Source: Pseudaquidulcibacter saccharophilus (GTDB taxonomy: Bacteria; Pseudomonadota; Alphaproteobacteria; Caulobacterales; Aquidulcibacteraceae). Taken from it: a stretch of DNA of 64,000 nt. The notes under the pieces were generated by a model. That model saw only the letters and a list, made by a program, of their open reading frames with translations, did no database searches and was not told the DNA's origin. Within the stretch, counting starts at the first letter, position 1; the number at the start of each line of letters is the position of its first letter. The stretch covers positions 62,001 through 126,000 of the forward strand of contig NZ_JAHWUS010000003.1 of the NCBI RefSeq assembly GCF_019455445.1, read 5' to 3'. Position numbers and translations under genes: made by a program. This document shows positions 1 to 8,414 of this stretch, piece by piece.

Positions 1-981
1 GTTGGTGAGGCAGGCGGCGTTGCACCGGCATATTCAATAATTTCCGACTATTTTGAACCTAAAAAGCGCGCGCGCGCAATGGCGATTTATAGTTTTGGGA
101 TACCGATAGGCTCGGCAGTTGGTATTGTTTTTGGCGCAATCATTACAACAATGCTTAGCTGGCGAGCCGCCTTCGTTATCGTTGGCATAATGGGCATAAT
201 TCTTGCCCCAATTTTTAGATTATTAATGCGCGAGCCAGTGCGCGGTGTTTATGATTCCGCAAAGGCAAAAACTGATGCCCCAAAAATTTCAGAAGTTATA
301 AAGGTTCTGGTTTCAAAGCCTAGTTTCTGGACATTGTCGCTTGGTGCCTCATGTTCTTCAATGATGGGCTATGGCCTGTTTGCATGGTTGCCATCGTTTT
401 TTGTACGCTCTTATGGCGATATTTTACCACAAGCGCTTTCATGGCTTCCTAGTTTCCTTATTCCGCACGGCGCAGGGCCGGTTCTTTATGCCGGATATTA
501 TTATGGCATGATGCTTCTGGTTGGTGGTATTTTAGGCATATGGATGGGCGGGCAAATTTCAGATCGTCTTGGCGCAAAGTCAAAAGGTGCATATGCACTT
601 GTGCCGGCCGTATCATTCCTTCTTGCGTTGCCGTTCTTTATTCTTGGCACCATGAGCAATAATCTTATGGTCTCATTCTTCTTATATATTATACCAACTG
701 CACTTGGCCTTGTTTGGCTTGGACCCGTGATTAGTGCGTTTCAGCATATTGTTCCGCCAAATATGCGGGCAACTGCATCGGCATTGTTTTTGCTAATCAA
801 CTCATTGATTGGAATTGGGTTGGGTGATTTTCTTATCGGATTAATTTCAACCTTGTTGAAAGAGCAGTATGGGCAAGAATCCCTGCGCTATTCCATCATG
901 AGTGGAACTATATTCTATGTTTTGGCGGCGATATTATTGTTTATATCTTCAAAATTGCTGCCAAAAGATTGGGAAGAATAA
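1..981 (+). CDS. MFS transporter, C-terminal part (start outside window)
   Basis: The reading frame is already open at base 1, so the 5' end lies before the window; about 326 residues are visible. The first residues (GEAGGVAPAY, then SDYFEPKKRARA) match the loop between membrane segments 4 and 5 of major facilitator permeases. Multiple hydrophobic segments follow, with a second MFS-type loop (GGQISDRLGAKSKG). Spinster-like MFS proteins have this GEAGG...SDYF arrangement, so I favour that subfamily. Substrate cannot be told from sequence. It ends 23 bp before the convergent mrp gene. Confidence 0.85.
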   Translation, partial: VGEAGGVAPAYSIISDYFEPKKRARAMAIYSFGIPIGSAVGIVFGAIITTMLSWRAAFVIVGIMGIILAPIFRLLMREPVRGVYDSAKAKTDAPKISEVIKVLVSKPSFWTLSLGASCSSMMGYGLFAWLPSFFVRSYGDILPQALSWLPSFLIPHGAGPVLYAGYYYGMMLLVGGILGIWMGGQISDRLGAKSKGAYALVPAVSFLLALPFFILGTMSNNLMVSFFLYIIPTALGLVWLGPVISAFQHIVPPNMRATASALFLLINSLIGIGLGDFLIGLISTLLKEQYGQESLRYSIMSGTIFYVLAAILLFISSKLLPKDWEE

Positions 982-1004
982 TCCCAAAATATTAGGAATA
1001 ATAA

Positions 1005-2087
1005 TCAAAGTGATTTTATTATAGCGTCTATCTGTTGCTGTGCGCCTTCGAAAACTTCCCCTCTATCTGAGGAGGTGCGCAGCGCAGGATAGAAATTAAG
1101 TGCGCCAAGATAATTTATGCCAAGGGTTTCAGCACATTTTTTTGCGCCACCTTTACCAAATAAATCAATTTCCGCACCCGTATTTTCATCAATAAGAACC
1201 GACATATTTTCAATAATGCCGATAATTTCAATTCCGGCTTTTTGAAATAATTCAATGCCACGACGCACATCCGCAAGTGCTACTTCTTGCGGTGTGGCAA
1301 CAATCACAACGCCATCAATTTTTGCCTGTTGCGCAATAGTAAGCGGGACATCACCTGTACCGGGTGGAAGGTCAATTATAAGATAGTCAAGCGCGCCCCA
1401 TTCAACCGAGGTGAAGAATTGGGTCAGTGCCTTTAAGGCCATTGGCCCACGCCAAATTAACGCGCGGTCCTTATCAACCACATAACCAATTGATGCAGCC
1501 TTTAGGCCAAACTTTTCAACTGGCAATAATTTACCATTATCATCAACTTCTGCCTTCTGGTCGGCTTCACCCATAAGGGTTGGGATTGATGGGCCATATA
1601 TATCGGCGTCAATTATGCCGGTTTTTTTTCCAGATTTGGCAAGTGCATAGGCAATGTTGAATGCAATTGTTGATTTGCCAACCCCACCTTTACCTGATGC
1701 AACCGCAATGATTTTGCCAATATTAGGTGGGCGGATAGAGGTTGCACTCGGTGCCTTTGGTTTCGGTGTGGTTTCAGTTGGCATTTTGGGGCTTTGTTGT
1801 GGCGTGTTTATATGTTCAGTTATAACAACATTGACCTTGGATATACCTTTTAATTTTAGAAGCTCTCGTTGTGCTTGTGTGCCGATTTCATCGTAAATCG
1901 CGGCATGTTTTGCATCGGTTTCGATAATGACGCTAAGGGTTTGTTCTTTTAGATCAAACGAAGAAACCGCACCAGAATCAATAATATCGCCACCAGAAAT
2001 TGGGTCAGAAAATTTAGACAAAACTTGCTTAATTTCCTCTGCGGTGACTTTATGTGGCTTTGGGGTTCTATTGAAAAGGTTTATCAT
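1005..2087 (-). CDS. mrp: Mrp/ApbC-type P-loop ATPase, iron-sulfur cluster carrier
   Basis: 360 residues. The N-terminal ~95 residues form a DUF59/FSCA-like domain. A Pro/Thr/Lys-rich linker follows, then a MinD/Nbp35-type ATPase with deviant Walker A GKGGVGKST near residue 132, the switch region DADIYGPSIPTLMG, and IDLPPGTGDVPLT. Family members carry and deliver Fe-S clusters in the cytoplasm. Odd point: the CxxC pair that Nbp35/ApbC proteins carry between the ENMS and FGKGG motifs is missing here (residues there read VLIDENTGAEI). Cluster binding, if any, must use other ligands. Divergent from the ArsR gene at 2241. Confidence 0.9.
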   Translation of the reverse strand: MINLFNRTPKPHKVTAEEIKQVLSKFSDPISGGDIIDSGAVSSFDLKEQTLSVIIETDAKHAAIYDEIGTQAQRELLKLKGISKVNVVITEHINTPQQSPKMPTETTPKPKAPSATSIRPPNIGKIIAVASGKGGVGKSTIAFNIAYALAKSGKKTGIIDADIYGPSIPTLMGEADQKAEVDDNGKLLPVEKFGLKAASIGYVVDKDRALIWRGPMALKALTQFFTSVEWGALDYLIIDLPPGTGDVPLTIAQQAKIDGVVIVATPQEVALADVRRGIELFQKAGIEIIGIIENMSVLIDENTGAEIDLFGKGGAKKCAETLGINYLGALNFYPALRTSSDRGEVFEGAQQQIDAIIKSL

Positions 2088-2240
2088 AAGGTTCAGATAA
2101 TATTATCAAGCGCGATTTGCAAATATATTGTACAAATAATACCAGTAGTTATATATATAACAGGTCAATTACAATTGTTGATATTGCGAATTTTTATAAT
2201 ATTGTATAGATAGCTAAATAACTCTGGAGTTTTTGCGTAA

Positions 2241-2546
2241 ATGCCAATCGAAACCGTAAAAAAAATGGAAAAAAGTGCACATGATGCAACTTTATTGTTG
2301 AAATCAATGGCAAACGAGACCCGCCTTATGATTTTGTGTCAGTTGAATGCCCATGAAATGACGGTTTCACAATTATTGGATAGCATTGAATTATCACAAT
2401 CGGCATTGTCGCAGCATTTGGCGATTTTGCGTCGTGAGAAATTGGTAAAAACACGCCGTGATGCGCAGAATGTTTATTATTCACTTCATAGCGAAGAAGT
2501 TAAGGCACTTATCAAAGTTCTTTATCAATTATATTGTGATTGCTAA
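2241..2546 (+). CDS. ArsR-family repressor, BigR/SqrR (persulfide sensor)-like
   Basis: 101 residues with a winged helix-turn-helix; the recognition helix is LSQSALSQHLAILRREKLV. Cys33 lies in RLMILCQL and Cys99 in LYCDC at the C terminus. These match the two cysteines of BigR/SqrR regulators, which form a polysulfide bridge and derepress sulfide-detoxification genes (family knowledge). Cys101 is an additional cysteine. The assignment to this subfamily is inference from the cysteine spacing and the context words around it. It is divergent from mrp and its stop overlaps the feoB stop tail-to-tail by 4 bp. The TauE/SafE-type permease 4 kb away is a plausible but unproven target. Confidence 0.8.
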   Translation: MPIETVKKMEKSAHDATLLLKSMANETRLMILCQLNAHEMTVSQLLDSIELSQSALSQHLAILRREKLVKTRRDAQNVYYSLHSEEVKALIKVLYQLYCDC

Positions 2547-4375
2547 TTACCAATTATAAGTCGGCTTATGTGATATGTAAGCCCTGCCGCGATATAGGCA
2601 ATTCCCAAAAGATATAAAAACGCAAATATCGCCCATTTTGCGCTATTGGTTTCGCGCCTTATTGTGGCAAGTGTCGCAAAACATTGTGGCGCGAAGACAT
2701 ACCATGCAAGAAATGCAAGTGCGGTTGGTAAAGACCACGCATTTTGCAAAATATGTGCAAGCCCTTGGGTATTGCTTTCCCCACCTTGTACAGAATAAAT
2801 TGTTCCCAATGCCCCAACCGCAACTTCGCGCGCCGCCATACCGGGGATAAGTGCGATTGCAATTTCAATATTAAAGCCAATGGGCTTTAACGCGGGTTCT
2901 AAGAATGCACCAATTTTCCCAGCATATGATTCCCGCAAACTTGTTGCCGATAATGGGAATTTTGCCAAGATCCATAAGATTACGGAAACTTGTAAAATGA
3001 CCGTACCGGCACGGCGCAAAAATGATGTTGCCGCACCAATAATCCCTACATAAAAATCACGCCAATTCGGCAATTTATAGGTAGGTAATTCAAGGATAAA
3101 GGCTTGGGGCGCGCCTTGGGTAACAGTCTTTTTCAATATAAAGGCAACCACAAACGCACTTATCACGCCGGCAAGATAAAGCCCAAACATCACCAACCCT
3201 TGTAGCCCAACAAAGCCAAAAACTTTTACATTGGGGATAAAGGCCGCAATAATAAGCGTATAGACCGGAAGTCGCGCCGAGCAAGTCATAAGCGGTGCAA
3301 TAAGGATTGTGGTAATCCTATCGCGTTCATGTTCAATTACGCGGGTGGACATGATACCGGGAACAGCACAGGCAAAACTTGATAAAAGCGGTATAAAGGC
3401 ACGACCATTAAGCCCCGCACGAAGCATAATCTCATCCATCAAAAATGCGGCGCGTGTCATATAACCAGATGCCTCAAGCACCAATATGAATGCGAATAGA
3501 ATGACAATCAGCGGCAAAAACACAATTACAGAGCCAACGCCCGCAATTATGCCATCGGCAAGCAATTCACCCCATATTGTATGACCAACTTTGGCGCGTA
3601 CAAAATCTGCAAGTGATGAAACCGCGCCGTCAAGAAAGTCCACCGGAAATGTCGCCCATGAAAACACTGCTTGGAACATCAAGAATAAAACAACCGCAAG
3701 CATTATCGGACCAAAAATTGGATGCAATGCAACGCTGTCAATGATGCGTGTAGTTTTATTGATGAGGGCTTCTTTAACAATTGCCCTTGCCGCCAAAGAA
3801 CGCGCACTTTTTTGTAATTCAGACAAATTGTGATGTTCGGGCGCTATTTTTGCGTTTTCAATTCCATCGTCAATTAAACTATCAAGGCGATTAAGGAAGT
3901 TTTCGCGCCCACCTTGTCGGGTTGCGCGTGATGTAACAACAGGTATCCTAAGCTCTTTTTCAAGGATGGTGGTGTCAATCTCAATCCCGTCGCGCTCTGC
4001 AAGATCAATCATGTTTAGAATTAACATCATTGGAATGCCAAGTTCACGCAATTGCAATGCCGAATGAAGGTGGGTGCGCAAATTGGCGGCATCAATAACC
4101 ACAAGAACCAAGTCTGGTTTATCGACACCCTTCATTTGCCCCTCAAGCATGTTGATGGCAACTTTTTCATCTGATGAACGTGCGGTCAGGCCATATATAC
4201 CAGGAAGATCATAAAGCTCTATTTCTTGACCTTTTGGTGTTGTGAAATGCCCCTTTTTTGCCTCAACGGTTACACCGGCATAATTGGCGGTCTTTGCTTT
4301 ACCGCCAGTAAGACCATTGAATAAAGTGCTTTTACCACAATTTGGCGCACCAATAAGCGCAGCTTTGAGGGACAT
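2543..4375 (-). CDS. feoB: Ferrous iron transport protein B
   Basis: 610 residues. An N-terminal Ras-like GTPase domain has G1 GAPNCGKST (residues 9-17), G3 DLPGIYGL and G4 NMID. It is followed by the Gate-type membrane domain with conserved segments such as SFACAVPGIMSTR and PGMAAREVAVGALG. It imports Fe2+ across the inner membrane. It is shorter than the E. coli protein (~770 residues) and lacks the long C-terminal part, as many alphaproteobacterial FeoBs do. Its ATG overlaps the feoA stop by one base (TAATG), so the two are translationally coupled. No feoC follows; the next gene is convergent. Confidence 0.95.
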   Translation of the reverse strand: MSLKAALIGAPNCGKSTLFNGLTGGKAKTANYAGVTVEAKKGHFTTPKGQEIELYDLPGIYGLTARSSDEKVAINMLEGQMKGVDKPDLVLVVIDAANLRTHLHSALQLRELGIPMMLILNMIDLAERDGIEIDTTILEKELRIPVVTSRATRQGGRENFLNRLDSLIDDGIENAKIAPEHHNLSELQKSARSLAARAIVKEALINKTTRIIDSVALHPIFGPIMLAVVLFLMFQAVFSWATFPVDFLDGAVSSLADFVRAKVGHTIWGELLADGIIAGVGSVIVFLPLIVILFAFILVLEASGYMTRAAFLMDEIMLRAGLNGRAFIPLLSSFACAVPGIMSTRVIEHERDRITTILIAPLMTCSARLPVYTLIIAAFIPNVKVFGFVGLQGLVMFGLYLAGVISAFVVAFILKKTVTQGAPQAFILELPTYKLPNWRDFYVGIIGAATSFLRRAGTVILQVSVILWILAKFPLSATSLRESYAGKIGAFLEPALKPIGFNIEIAIALIPGMAAREVAVGALGTIYSVQGGESNTQGLAHILQNAWSLPTALAFLAWYVFAPQCFATLATIRRETNSAKWAIFAFLYLLGIAYIAAGLTYHISRLIIGN

Positions 4376-4611
4376 TATAATTCAACCTCAATATATTTTG
4401 CTTCATTCGGGCGCAGGGCAATCATAGTGCGATTAAGGCGAACACAAATTGGGGTCTTGGCAACTGGGCCATAGGCAATGATTTCAACCTCATCCCCTTC
4501 AGCAAAACCTACTTCACGTAATTTCGCATTAATTGAAAATTCCCCATCCAGAATATTACTTATTCTGGCGACTTTGTTTTTTTCCAAATCAGACAGGAAC
4601 ATGAAATTCAT
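4375..4611 (-). CDS. feoA: Ferrous iron transport protein A
   Basis: Small SH3-like FeoA protein of 78 residues if started at the ATG whose complement is 4609-4611. An AAGG sits 5 nt upstream of it; a TTG five codons earlier has no comparable site. Typical family features are visible: ISNILDGEFSINAKLREVGFAEGDEVEII and the C-terminal VRLNRTMIALRPNEAKYIEV. FeoA binds the cytoplasmic side of FeoB and supports Fe2+ uptake. It is first in the feoAB operon, with a Fur-like site about 46 bp upstream of its start. Confidence 0.9.
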   Translation of the reverse strand: MNFMFLSDLEKNKVARISNILDGEFSINAKLREVGFAEGDEVEIIAYGPVAKTPICVRLNRTMIALRPNEAKYIEVEL

Positions 4612-4656
4612 TTGGCCTTGGTGCAAGTTATAAATGGTGCGATTTGTATGTTTTTA

Positions 4657-4682
4657 TTGCAATTAATTCTCATTAATAACTT
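4657..4682 (-). promoter_or_regulatory. Candidate Fur box upstream of feoAB
   Basis: Read on the minus strand the site contains AATGAGAATTAATT, close to classical Fur sites (AATGAGAAT-A/T-ATT). The core ATTAAT TCTC ATTAAT (4662-4677) is nearly symmetric. It sits upstream of feoA where an iron repressor would act. An Irr or RirA site is an alternative in alphaproteobacteria. Confidence 0.5.
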
Positions 4683-4941
4683 TTCCAAAATTTTGCAAGC
4701 TCAAAAAGCAATTGATTTTAAGTCGTTTTGTCGCGGGCATTTTTTGCCTTGATATATTTTGCATATGCAAATTATTCCTGCTTTATGGTTAATAAAATTA
4801 ATCAAGGTTGAAAGTAATTAATGTTGTGGGAAAAATACAATAAAAACAATGGATTGGTTTATAAATCTTCTGTAATTAATACGGCATATTAATTGAAACT
4901 ATCAATTTGCCAATTAGGCAATTTAAATAGTGGAGAATAAA

Positions 4942-5808
4942 ATGATTAGCGGAATCTCTAGTGGGATTTCAGGTGTATCGGGAATTAAAAAACCTGATAT
5001 TTCCGAATTATTTAGTAAAACTGACACTAATGGGGACGGCAAAGTTTCAAAAGAGGAATTTGTTGCTTCACGCCCTTCTGATGTTAGCGAAACTAATGCT
5101 GCATCGCTATTCGATAAAATGGACAGTGATGGCACAGGCGCGCTTTCCCAAACCCAACTTCAGGAGGGGATGGAAAAGAATAAACCAGAAAAAAGTTCAC
5201 GTAATCTTGGGAACACTCTTTCCGATACCGTTTTGGCGGCAGTTAACCAATTGCTACAAAGCTTGAATTCAAGCAGTGATGCGGATGCCGATGGCGATAC
5301 ATCAGATAAATCAAGCAAAGATACAGATATGTTTTCCAAAATGGATACTGATGGCAATGGCTCGGTTTCTAAGCAAGAATTTTTGGCGGCGCGACCGTCA
5401 AATGTTTCTGAAGATCAGGCAACAAAGCTTTATTCAAGCATTGATACTGAAAACACTGGCTCAATAAGCGAAGATCAGTTTACAAGTGCGATGCAAAAAG
5501 CACCACAAGGCCCGCCACCATCTGGTGGGGCAGGTGGCCCGCCATCGTCTGGTGGTTCACAATCGGAAACTTCTGATACATCTTCGTCATCAAGCAGCTC
5601 TACTACTTATGACGCGCTTGATACTAACAAAGATGGCAAAGTATCAATGGCTGAATTACTTGCTGGAATGAATGAAAAAGCATCTTCGGCAAATACTGAT
5701 GATGCAACCAAGCAATTATTGAATACAATTTCAAATGCAATTGAAACTTATGCGGAAAATAATTCGCTAGACCTCAATGACGTGAATGCATTCAAAGCCG
5801 TTGCATAA
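4942..5808 (+). CDS. EF-hand calcium-binding protein, five EF-loops
   Basis: 288 residues from the ATG at 4942, chosen because GGAG at 4932-4935 is spaced 6 nt from it; an in-frame GTG at 4930 would overlap that site. Five EF-hand loops are visible: DTNGDGKVSKEEF, DSDGTGALSQTQL, DTDGNGSVSKQEF, DTENTGSISEDQF and DTNKDGKVSMAEL. Pairs 1-2 and 3-4 are separated by a Ser/Asp-rich linker. A Gly/Pro/Ser-rich low-complexity stretch precedes loop 5. Loop 4 (N in place of an acidic residue) looks degenerate. No signal peptide or membrane segment is seen. Likely Ca2+ binding; role unknown. The 330 bp upstream (4612-4941) hold the Fur-like site and AT-rich sequence. Confidence 0.85.
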   Translation: MISGISSGISGVSGIKKPDISELFSKTDTNGDGKVSKEEFVASRPSDVSETNAASLFDKMDSDGTGALSQTQLQEGMEKNKPEKSSRNLGNTLSDTVLAAVNQLLQSLNSSSDADADGDTSDKSSKDTDMFSKMDTDGNGSVSKQEFLAARPSNVSEDQATKLYSSIDTENTGSISEDQFTSAMQKAPQGPPPSGGAGGPPSSGGSQSETSDTSSSSSSSTTYDALDTNKDGKVSMAELLAGMNEKASSANTDDATKQLLNTISNAIETYAENNSLDLNDVNAFKAVA

Positions 5809-5830
5809 TCATGCTAAAACTAAAATCAAA

Positions 5831-5860
5831 AAGGCGATTCAACTGAATCGCCTTTTGTTT
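5831..5860. terminator. Bidirectional rho-independent terminator
   Basis: AAGGCGATTC (5831-5840), a 4-nt loop, then GAATCGCCTT (5845-5854) and a T-run. A-rich sequence precedes the stem, so it can work for both converging genes (EF-hand gene and the DUF2939 gene whose stop begins at 5859). Confidence 0.85.
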
Positions 5861-6401
5861 AACTTTTGATACGCATTTTCAATGTTGCTTCATCGACACC
5901 ATTTAGACGCCAGCCGTTTTCATATTTTCCAAAATAAAGCATACAGCGTTTGGTTTTATCATCAACGACACAGACACGCCCGTCATTAATAGTTTTTAGT
6001 GCAAGGGTTGCCCGAAAACGAGAAGGTATTTGTAAATTTTCATTTACACCCGCTTGGCGCGCAAAAAATGCCAGTGCATCTGGCTCAATCGCGCGGTCTG
6101 CCAATGCCTCAATGACGGGTTTTAAGGCATCAACCGCCGCAATTGATGCAACCTGTGCCCCAAGGCCGCTTCCAAGTTGTTTTGCACCTTCTTCAATCGC
6201 GACATCGCGCGCAATTTGCATTGCTTGTGCCTTTAGGGCGCGTTTGTCGATATGGCTTTCAATTGCTGCGTAATTTCCATCACGCAATGCAATAGCAAGG
6301 GTGCGTACATCGTCCGCCGCAGAAAAGCTGGTTGCGGTTGCGCAGGAGGAAAGCAAAAGTACGCTAATTAAGACTAAATGTTTTTTCATGTTCATAGGCA
6401 T
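5859..6401 (-). CDS. DUF2939-type lipoprotein
   Basis: 180 residues. The N terminus has a lysine pair, a hydrophobic stretch and the lipobox LLSSC, so it is probably lipidated and envelope-anchored. The body (LRDGNYAAIESHIDKRALKAQ...) resembles DUF2939, a domain of unknown function common in proteobacterial envelope proteins. The C-terminal part is a small beta-rich region (RFRATLALK...YFGKYENGWRLNGV). Several in-frame ATGs (codons 1, 3, 5) are possible starts, none with a strong ribosome site. No function can be assigned. Confidence 0.7.
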   Translation of the reverse strand: MPMNMKKHLVLISVLLLSSCATATSFSAADDVRTLAIALRDGNYAAIESHIDKRALKAQAMQIARDVAIEEGAKQLGSGLGAQVASIAAVDALKPVIEALADRAIEPDALAFFARQAGVNENLQIPSRFRATLALKTINDGRVCVVDDKTKRCMLYFGKYENGWRLNGVDEATLKMRIKS

Positions 6402-6589
6402 TTTTATAATATATTGGACGTATTTAACAAAGATTCATAATGAAAAAATTTTTAGAAAGTTTTTTAACCATAAAGACTTATTATTTTACTGTAGTTACTG
6501 GTTCAAATAGTTGGCTTTTGGGGGGAATTGTTATCTATTATCAAAAACAAGTAACAAAAAAATGTCTGTATTTTGAGAGGTTGTAATCA

Positions 6590-7522
6590 ATGCAAATATA
6601 TCTGCCAATTGCTGAAATGGCAGTGAATTTCTGGCTAATGCTAGGGATTGGGGCATTGGTTGGTCTGATTTCAGGAATGTTTGGTATTGGCGGTGGTTTT
6701 TTATTGACGCCATTGTTGATATTGTTTGGCATACCTGCACCGATTGCAGTGGTATCGGGTGCGAATGTTTCTGCGGCGGCGTCTATGTCATCTTTAATGC
6801 CGCAAATCGAACGTAAAACCATTGATTTCCGACTTGCACTTTTAATGACAATTTCCGGTGTTGTTGGGGTTGGTGTTGGCTCGGTAATTTTTAAATATTT
6901 GCAAAATATTGGCTATGCCGATGTCATGGTTAAGATTGCATATGTTATCTTGCTTGGTTTTGTTGGCATTAGCCTTCTACGAGAATCAATCACCAGCTAT
7001 TTGAACGATAAGAAAAATATTCAAGCTGCACCACGTGATACACGCCGTAAGAAAAGTAATATCGGCTATAAACTACCATTAAAAATGCGGTTTCCGCGGT
7101 CAAAACTATTTATTTCGGTTATTCCGCCCATTGCCCTTGGATTTGTTATTGGTATTTTGTCGGCATTAATGGGTGTGGGTGGCGGTTTCCTGCTTATTCC
7201 GGCACTAATTTATATCGTTAATATGCCGCCAAGCCTTGTGGTTGGTACATCTGCGTTTCAGGTTTTGGTCTTTGCCTCTGCGACCTCTTTTGTTCAAGGG
7301 ATTAATAGTGGTGGATTGGATCTTGTGCTTGCCGGTGTTTTAATTATCGGTGCGGTGGTTGGCGCACAATTAGGTTCAATTATTGGACGTAAAATAAAAG
7401 GCGAAGAATTACGTATTCTTCTTGGCTCAATCATATTATTGCTTGCATTGGTTATTGCCGGTGAGCTGTTTATTACGCCACAACAATTATTTGAAACATC
7501 TTCTGCGGGAGGTGGTTTGTAA
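6590..7522 (+). CDS. TauE/SafE-family membrane permease (sulfite/anion exporter type)
   Basis: 310 residues, about 8 hydrophobic segments, with the family's internally repeated glycine motif: GMFGIGGGFLLTPLL near residue 30 and ALMGVGGGFLLIPAL near residue 200. TauE/SafE proteins export sulfite, sulfoacetate or related anions. GAGAGG lies upstream of the ATG. Its stop overlaps the next start by one base (TAATG), so it is coupled to the TIGR02186 protein, a pairing common in alphaproteobacteria. The exact substrate is not shown. Confidence 0.85.
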   Translation: MQIYLPIAEMAVNFWLMLGIGALVGLISGMFGIGGGFLLTPLLILFGIPAPIAVVSGANVSAAASMSSLMPQIERKTIDFRLALLMTISGVVGVGVGSVIFKYLQNIGYADVMVKIAYVILLGFVGISLLRESITSYLNDKKNIQAAPRDTRRKKSNIGYKLPLKMRFPRSKLFISVIPPIALGFVIGILSALMGVGGGFLLIPALIYIVNMPPSLVVGTSAFQVLVFASATSFVQGINSGGLDLVLAGVLIIGAVVGAQLGSIIGRKIKGEELRILLGSIILLLALVIAGELFITPQQLFETSSAGGGL

Positions 7523-8289
7523 TGAAAAATTTTGCGGCATTAATTTTGGGCTTTGCAATTATTCTTGCGCCACAAGCAGGATTTGCACAACGCACCAAAT
7601 TAGCGGCCGCATTATTTGATGAACAAGTTCTCTTAACCTCTAGCTTTAGTGGAACCAAGGTTACAATTTTTGGCGCGGTTGAGGCCGCGGGTGAAAGCAA
7701 TCCTGATGTTGTGGTTTTGGTGCGTGGGCCAGATAGACCGGCCTGGATAAGCAAGAAAATAAAAGTTCTTAATTTATGGGTTGGACAAAAGCGGGTATTC
7801 TTTGATGCTGCCCCAACTTTTTTTGGCGTTGTAAGCAGCAAGAATATTGATGAAATAACCGCAAAAGATACACAGAAATTATATGGCTTAACCGCTGATA
7901 GTCAGGTCAATATTCAACCCAATTATGCAAAACTTGACTTTGCACAGGATTATAAAAAGTCTTTTATATCAGAACGTGAAAAGCAAAAACTATATCTTAA
8001 TGACCCCAAGGGCGTAAAAATTGAGGCAAGTGGACTTTTCCGTGCCGATGTTAAAATGCCAGATTTAACACCGCCTGGTCTTTATACCGTAAAAGTTTTG
8101 GTTTTTAAAAATGGCCGCCCGGTTGATACAAACCTCCAGAGTTTTGTGGTTACAAAAGTTGGTATGGAGCGGACAATATTTGAATTTGCAAAAAAACATA
8201 CGCTTACCTACGGAATATTTGGTGTAATTCTTGCCCTTGGTGCAGGTTTTATAAGTGCACGTGTCTTCCGCCGTTTTCAGGGTGCTTAA
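7522..8289 (+). CDS. TIGR02186-family membrane-anchored protein
   Basis: 255 residues with an N-terminal signal peptide (hydrophobic core ALILGFAIILA, cleavage near GFAQ), a periplasmic beta-rich region and one C-terminal membrane segment (GIFGVILALGAGFISA). The pattern EQVLLTSSFSGTKVTIFGAV and the VRGPDRPAWISKK block match alphaproteobacterial TIGR02186 proteins, which are found next to TauE/SafE permeases. Function unknown; it is probably a partner of the upstream permease, with which it is translationally coupled. Confidence 0.75.
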   Translation: MKNFAALILGFAIILAPQAGFAQRTKLAAALFDEQVLLTSSFSGTKVTIFGAVEAAGESNPDVVVLVRGPDRPAWISKKIKVLNLWVGQKRVFFDAAPTFFGVVSSKNIDEITAKDTQKLYGLTADSQVNIQPNYAKLDFAQDYKKSFISEREKQKLYLNDPKGVKIEASGLFRADVKMPDLTPPGLYTVKVLVFKNGRPVDTNLQSFVVTKVGMERTIFEFAKKHTLTYGIFGVILALGAGFISARVFRRFQGA

Positions 8290-8414
8290 TTTTCACTGTG
8301 CTTAATAAGGTTGCCCAAATTATGGGTAATCATTGAAATAACACAATAATTCAAGCAAACGGCTAGACAAGGCGAATATATAAATTAATCTGCCCTGAAA
8401 TCAGGGAGAATAAT

